In this document: piece by piece, positions 59,391-64,000 of the stretch
Position numbering within the stretch: position 1 is the first letter of the stretch
Layout: the number at the start of each line of letters is the position of its first letter
From: Capitulum mitella
Lineage: Eukaryota > Arthropoda > Thecostraca > Pollicipedomorpha > Pollicipedidae
NCBI GenBank assembly: GCA_030062745.1
Contig: CP099839.1
Coordinates: forward strand, 7,549,115 to 7,613,114
Length of the DNA stretch: 64,000 nt
Direction: 5' to 3'
Made by a program: the position numbers and the translations under genes
Notes under the pieces: model-generated
Databases searched by the model: none
What the model saw: the letters and a program-made list of their open reading frames with translations, nothing else
What the model was told of the DNA's origin: nothing

Positions 59391-60129
59391 TTAAACCTGC
59401 AGGTCTTTGCGTGCAGTACACTGAAAGCGATCAATAAACATTCCTTGGCATTACTACATGCATAAAGTGGAAGAAACAGTTCAATCGAGAACAAAACTTG
59501 GCGCGCTCGTCATACGCTCCACAAAGCGTGTCAGTTCGTGACGCTTAAGATATAAGGCGATCACTGATATCAGGCGTCGTCATCAGTAGGATTCAGAGAC
59601 GCGAGGCCGTGAACGAACGACGGCAAGCGTGTATTCTGTTTCTATGATCTCATTTTCACGCAGACATGCCTGATGCTCATAGCGCACGAGTGTTTGTTTA
59701 GATATTTTTGCACTGTGCGAATTGCAGGCCTGTTCATCACGCAAATTTCTGATCGTGGACTTCAATACAATAGTGCCCTAGGTTCACGTGTTTCACACGG
59801 CAACGCCCTGTGTAGTACGGCAACCTCATAACTTCAAGATAATATCGCCTTAGGATTTTCATGTGGTTCACAGGGCAAAAGTTGGAACATCCCAGCACAA
59901 GTAAAACACACGTTTGCACGGCTGCTATGCGAATCGCTGAGAATCGTAAATAAACTATCTGATAAGCTTGTCACGTTTCTAGAAAATTGGTTTGGGAATT
60001 AATGCCCCTTGACGGACGATAAACGGTGTCAGGTCAATGTTGTTCTACCTGCTCCATCCTCATTCACTAGAAAAAGAAGCCATCCACAAATGTCATCATG
60101 TCAGAATTGTCCGCGTGTGGCGTCCTCGT

Positions 60130-60610
60130 CTTCTGTGTTATTGTTTACACAATGTTTCGGCCTGCAAGTTCTACGGCCGTCGTCAGGAGTTAATATGTCA
60201 GGCGTTGATTGGTTCTGAGAACGACGGAACGGTTGTTGGCTTTTGGCCATTTGTGTGTCGTAGCCACGAAACCCTTGAAGTATTTTAGGGATATGGACCA
60301 GGGACCCTCCGATTCTGAGCCGTGCACGCCAACCTCTGCTCTGTCGAGGAGGCAAGCCGGTGTGGAGCGACTGAGACGACGTGGTGGTAATAAGGATTGA
60401 GGAATTTTTCGGACTATCGTCTGCGTCTTGTGTGTTATTATTTCCACACGTTTCGGCGCAGTGATTGGCGTTCTGAGCTCAGAATCAGAAGTTCCCCGGC
60501 TCAGATCTCGATAATACCGCAAGGCTTCTCTGTCAGCGGGTCGTTCATCATTCCTAAACCCGGTAGATATTTGATCAGTTACATTGACATTCTTCTTGCC
60601 CACGATTCAC
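60130..60610 (-). mobile_element. Tandem Penelope-like terminal fragments with hammerhead-like core
   Basis: On the minus strand, 60186-60154 reads CTGACGACGGCC, a 12-nt spacer, then GGCCGAAAC. It is followed by a short ATTGT/ACAAT hairpin and AATAACACA. A degenerate second copy (near 60475-60430) keeps GCGCCGAAAC and AATAACACA. This is the CUGANGA...GAAA arrangement reported in the terminal repeats of Penelope-like elements. One extra base breaks ideal stem II pairing, and stem I is not clear. A minus frame nearby (PADREALRYYRDLSRGTSDS) is unassigned. No RT or GIY-YIG motif is present. Confidence 0.38.
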
Positions 60611-60954
60611 GTCAAGGGTAGTTTCTCTTCAGTTACCGAACTTATCGCCCTAATCATCCAAGTCAATATGGTGAACATGTCGACGGACACCAAAGCCGAA
60701 ATGTCAGCTGACGATACTTTTTAAGTGCTTTATGGAAACGAAACGAAACCAGCTTCAAATCTTGCACAAACCAAAGCCAACCAACAACGACCAAAACCCA
60801 GCGTCCAGCAGCGAACTATGTGCTTGTGTACGAGAACTGACTGCGTGCTTTCTAAGCGGAATGTTTCGGAAAACGAATGATGAATTTAAGCATCTGAAGC
60901 AGCACGACCATCCGTTGTCTTATATAGTCACCGACTTTTAATGCCACCCAATCC

Positions 60955-61218
60955 TTGCCACCTTCACCTTCCGTTCCTGATTCCTGTGCCGGCCTGTTGA
61001 GCGCAGCGCCCTTGGCTGCAGCGCCTCAGACGGCTTTTTCTGAGCCAAGTTTGCCTCCCATCTACTTAATGAATTTCACATCCACATCCTTCCCCATCCT
61101 TGCCCACATTATCCATTGTCTTCTACCCCTACTGATTCCACTTCTCGTTTCCATCGCAACGGTACGTTCATAGCCTCGATGTCTGGAAGATGTACCTGTA
61201 CGTAAATAAATAAATTAA
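60955..61218 (+). other. ORF with AATAAA tail, unassigned
   Basis: A 72-codon plus frame (MPPSPSVPDSCAGLLSAAPL...) ends with a hydrophobic C-terminus. It is followed 40 bp later by AAATAAATAAATTAATTAA, which could be a poly(A) signal or a retroelement tail. No upstream exon or domain is seen. Confidence 0.22.
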
Positions 61219-62228
61219 TTAACTCTGATTTCGCTCAGATTTTCATCTCGCTTCCCAAGATACGGATGGCAACAACAAGGGTAACTACGCAGGGTGTATG
61301 ATTAGTTCTCTGTATAAGGTTGTGACCGCTGCAGCAACCATCCTGATGTGAAATGATTTCTCGAGCTTGGTAAAACATATTTTAGGAATGTTTTCCCTCC
61401 TAGCTGCGTGAGTGGCATTCATGCTGTTTTTCCCGAAGTTCAGCCATTTCGATTCGGTTGCCAAAGACCGCTGATAGCTGGGACAGGCGGAAATTAGGGT
61501 GATGTCCGTCCTACTTCTCTCCCTCCCCCGCTTTCTGTGGTGTTGCCTTCCCGCTACACAGTGACCGATTGCTGGAATACATTGGCTCAGCATGGAAAAT
61601 CCGCAGGAGCGGTTTCAGCAGGCACAAAAGAATTATCCTTTAGTCACGCAGCAGTTAATTGTTTTTATTAAAACGTTTTGGTCGGTATACATGCAATGTA
61701 GGTAAAACGATGAGTTCCATCATGCCATTAACACTCCCCTAAAAATTCCTTCATCTCCACGTCACGGTCAGACGCTAAACGAGCGTCATTCAGGTTGTTC
61801 TCGCTCCGCTTCACCCGTCAGCGATAATTCACCGTCAGGATGGAAACGGAGCTTGGCTCCAAGGTAACATAACGACATGGTAGGTCTGGTCTGGCGATCG
61901 GGAGACATACAGTTCTGCGATAGAGCGTTCAGTCCATGGTGCAGCTAACATTTTGCCTGCTGGGCTATTTATTCACACGGACGTGGACGCTCAGGGTCTC
62001 CTGAAAACGCACCATGGTATTCGGATGTTCCGATCTTGACTTCCGCACTAAAACCGTCGCAGATATGTTCAACCGAGTGTGTAATCCTAATTCAATTCCT
62101 CCATCCTGATATCAGCTTACGATGCGTTTGTTCGTGGCTGGACTCCACTGTAGTCCATCGTTTCAAAACAATGGCGTGCGTTGTCCATGTCAGAACCAGT
62201 GACGTCGCTGCCCGTCGGTCACCTCCAG

Positions 62229-62475
62229 CTCCAACGCCAGCTCCGAGCCGCCAGCGACCTGCCCCGGGCCGGGCGAGGCGCCAGCTGCCGACCAGACGGT
62301 CCCCAGCCTGACCGCGCCTGCCGACCGTGGCCGGGCCTCCCAGCCCTCGACGGCGGAGGCTCCGCAGCCGTCTGAAGGCCAGCGCGATGACGCGACGGCG
62401 CCAGGGCCGGCGGCGTCTGCGAGCCGTCAGGGGCTGACGGCTCAAGACGGCACTGCACGCCGTGGCGCCAGTTAA
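62229..62475 (+). CDS. Candidate terminal exon, low-complexity
   Basis: A pyrimidine-rich tract ending CACCTCCAG (AG 62227-62228) precedes 81 codons that run to TAA (62473-62475) with almost exclusively G/C third bases. The product is rich in Ala, Pro, Ser, Thr and Gln (GEAPAADQTVPSLTAPADRG and TAEAPQPSEGQRDDATAPGP), typical of a disordered C-terminal tail. No poly(A) signal lies immediately downstream. A 117-codon minus frame overlaps but is arginine-rich and less natural. Confidence 0.33.
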
Positions 62476-64000
62476 GCCGCTGAGGTATGGCCGTCAGTGT
62501 TATAATAGCAGGTGTATGTGTCACCAGGAAGTCAAGTTACCGTACGATTACCGTGTCACGTTGAGAGTAATACACATGCCAAGTGATTCTTCAAGTGATT
62601 CGTTCTCTCAGGTTCTCAAGTGATTCTTCAAGTGATCTCAAACCACGCAATGTTTGTTTCTTTACAAACAGATCATGGACATGGTACCGGACAACTGTAC
62701 GTGAATCCAAATGTTTCGTTCTTCACTCTGTATGTCACGATGATTTGTTAACATGCTCAGACATAACAAAAACTTTCCTACGGCTATGATATCGAAATAT
62801 CCAGTCGCTGTATAGCGTATTTATGTCTCAGAACAATGCAAAACTCCGAAAAGTTACGCGTTCGGAGAGGTACAATGACATGCCATGATCTTGACTGAAA
62901 ATGTAGTGAGACACTGTTTCACGCCGAAAGAACGGTGATTGGCCCCTACCTGAGAAGTTTTTCTGAGGCGACCGGCCGGCGAACGACCGCTGTCAAGATC
63001 TTTTTAATGACTGACCTAACAAAAACACAACACGAGGTCATGTCAGGTCATCGAGTTACATAGTTCTCGAGGGATCACAAGCCATTTTTCAGTGAAGCAA
63101 TCACCGCTGTCGTTGAAAAGTAGGGGAAAATCCTTACCTTTGGCGTGAGTTAATGCTACTCGGCCATGTTCAGACTCTGCCAGCGATGATTAAGTGATGT
63201 TTGGATCTGAAACCCATCTAGCTGCAACAAAAGAAGAGACAGTGGCGGGCTTTTTACCGCTCCTTATTATATCACAGCACTTGAACGCAGACATGGGAAA
63301 ACGCCTTGGAGTGTGGTGCAGCTTGGCGGAAATGAAAATCATAAGGCACCACCCCAACTTAAAATCAAAAGAGATGAAAGCGTGCTTTGCGCAAGTTTCA
63401 TACATGGCAGTTGCTCGTTCAGACGAGGTGTTTGTGTGTGTGTGTGCGTGTACAAACTTTCGAGCGTCAAGCGCACGAACGCGCCAGTCGATCGCGACAC
63501 TATTGGCACTATATAATATATACTATATACTATATGTATGCTACATGCCATACACTATAGGTACGCCGACTCGGCAGAAAAATTATGGTGTAGGTTTTGA
63601 AGTGGTTCGTGGCGTGCGGCACTTGCCACGTTACGCGAGTCTGACCTCTGCATAATTCAGTTAATCACGGGTAGAGGTCAAACGGCGTGTGCTGTTGACC
63701 CAAGAATTGGTGACAACATGGATCCCACTTGTGGGTATTCGCTTTTGTGGTCAGCATCCACGAGCGATCGATGTGGCGATCTGCAGGCACGTGTTTTGAT
63801 TTTGACTCGGGGACCTTCCAGTGCCAGAAACAGTGACCTAGACGGCTGAATTTTGGTGGGCATACAGACCAGCACTAGTCTATCGATCGACACCCCATGT
63901 GATGGGCATGGTGCGATGGGTCACGTGCAGCGCGCGTGCGCCTCTTTTACACCTCTTTGTTTCTTATCAGCTCATTGCCGGGACGCAAACGGCACATTTT
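62476..64000. other. Unassigned stretch
   Basis: A small 'caagtgattctt' tandem lies at 62579-62638. A TGACCT/AGGTCA pair near 63013-63050 may be a family T remnant. The plus frame 63194-63655 (153 codons, LAATKEETVAGFLPLLIISQ) and the minus frame 63190-63405 overlap. A GTAAGG donor on the minus strand lies near 63140. I cannot assign either frame. Confidence 0.3.

Overview
This window looks like a stretch of a large, repeat-rich animal nuclear genome, most likely an invertebrate. The evidence is degenerate L2/CR1-clade non-LTR retrotransposons, hAT-type DNA transposons with 8-bp target duplications, many short inverted-repeat elements with poly-G/poly-C ends, long (TA)n and (TATC)n microsatellites, and CpG-rich islands scattered in a more AT-rich background. 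There are no bacterial operons, rRNAs or convincing tRNAs. A short TTAGG-like run near 6433 would fit an arthropod, but it is too short to rely on. I recognise no complete host gene. Coding potential is limited to GC-rich exon-like islands, several with usable splice signals, and all are low to moderate confidence.

Layout. 1-3.1 kb: a GC-rich zone with minus-strand exon-like frames, one interrupted by a single TGA. 3.1-8.5 kb: a nested transposon stack. A roughly 1.2-kb element (family U) is split by a hAT-type MITE, which is split by a 3.7-kb hAT element, which itself holds two TTAA-ended elements. A second U copy at 20.1-21.4 kb preserves the empty site. 9.1-9.4 kb: a CRE plus TATA core-promoter-like block, next to a second MITE copy. 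11.0-12.3 kb (+) and 13.8-15.1 kb (-): two decayed L2/CR1-like retrotransposons. 15.1-17.5 kb: a large AGGTCA-rich region. 18.2 kb: (TATC)n. 22.6-23.7 kb: a TTAA-ended element. 23.7-33 kb: mostly unassigned, with one good secreted-protein ORF (27.5-27.9, minus) and a 355-bp minisatellite. 33.2-34.3 kb: a CpG island with a 23-bp-arm hairpin. 38-41.6 kb: several exon-like islands. 42.2-46.1 kb: two TTAA-ended elements facing each other, giving a 4-kb palindrome-like structure. 47-50.6 kb: exon-like islands, including two paralogous frames that differ mainly at third codon positions. 53.0-53.5 kb: a 231-bp tandem duplication. 54-55.3 kb: a secreted-like minus-strand ORF and a well-bounded membrane-type exon. 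55.9-59.4 kb: two more TTAA-ended elements. 60.1-60.6 kb: a tandem pair carrying a hammerhead-like, Penelope-like motif.

The main biological content is one abundant, apparently non-autonomous DNA element family (here 'family T'). It has TTAA-like flanks, CCC...GGG termini, a G-run/C-run hairpin just inside each end, and an interior studded with AGGTCA/TGACCT motifs. About ten full or partial copies can be aligned by eye. The resulting inverted pairs, nested insertions and nuclear-receptor half-site arrays are the most interesting and possibly undescribed feature of the window.
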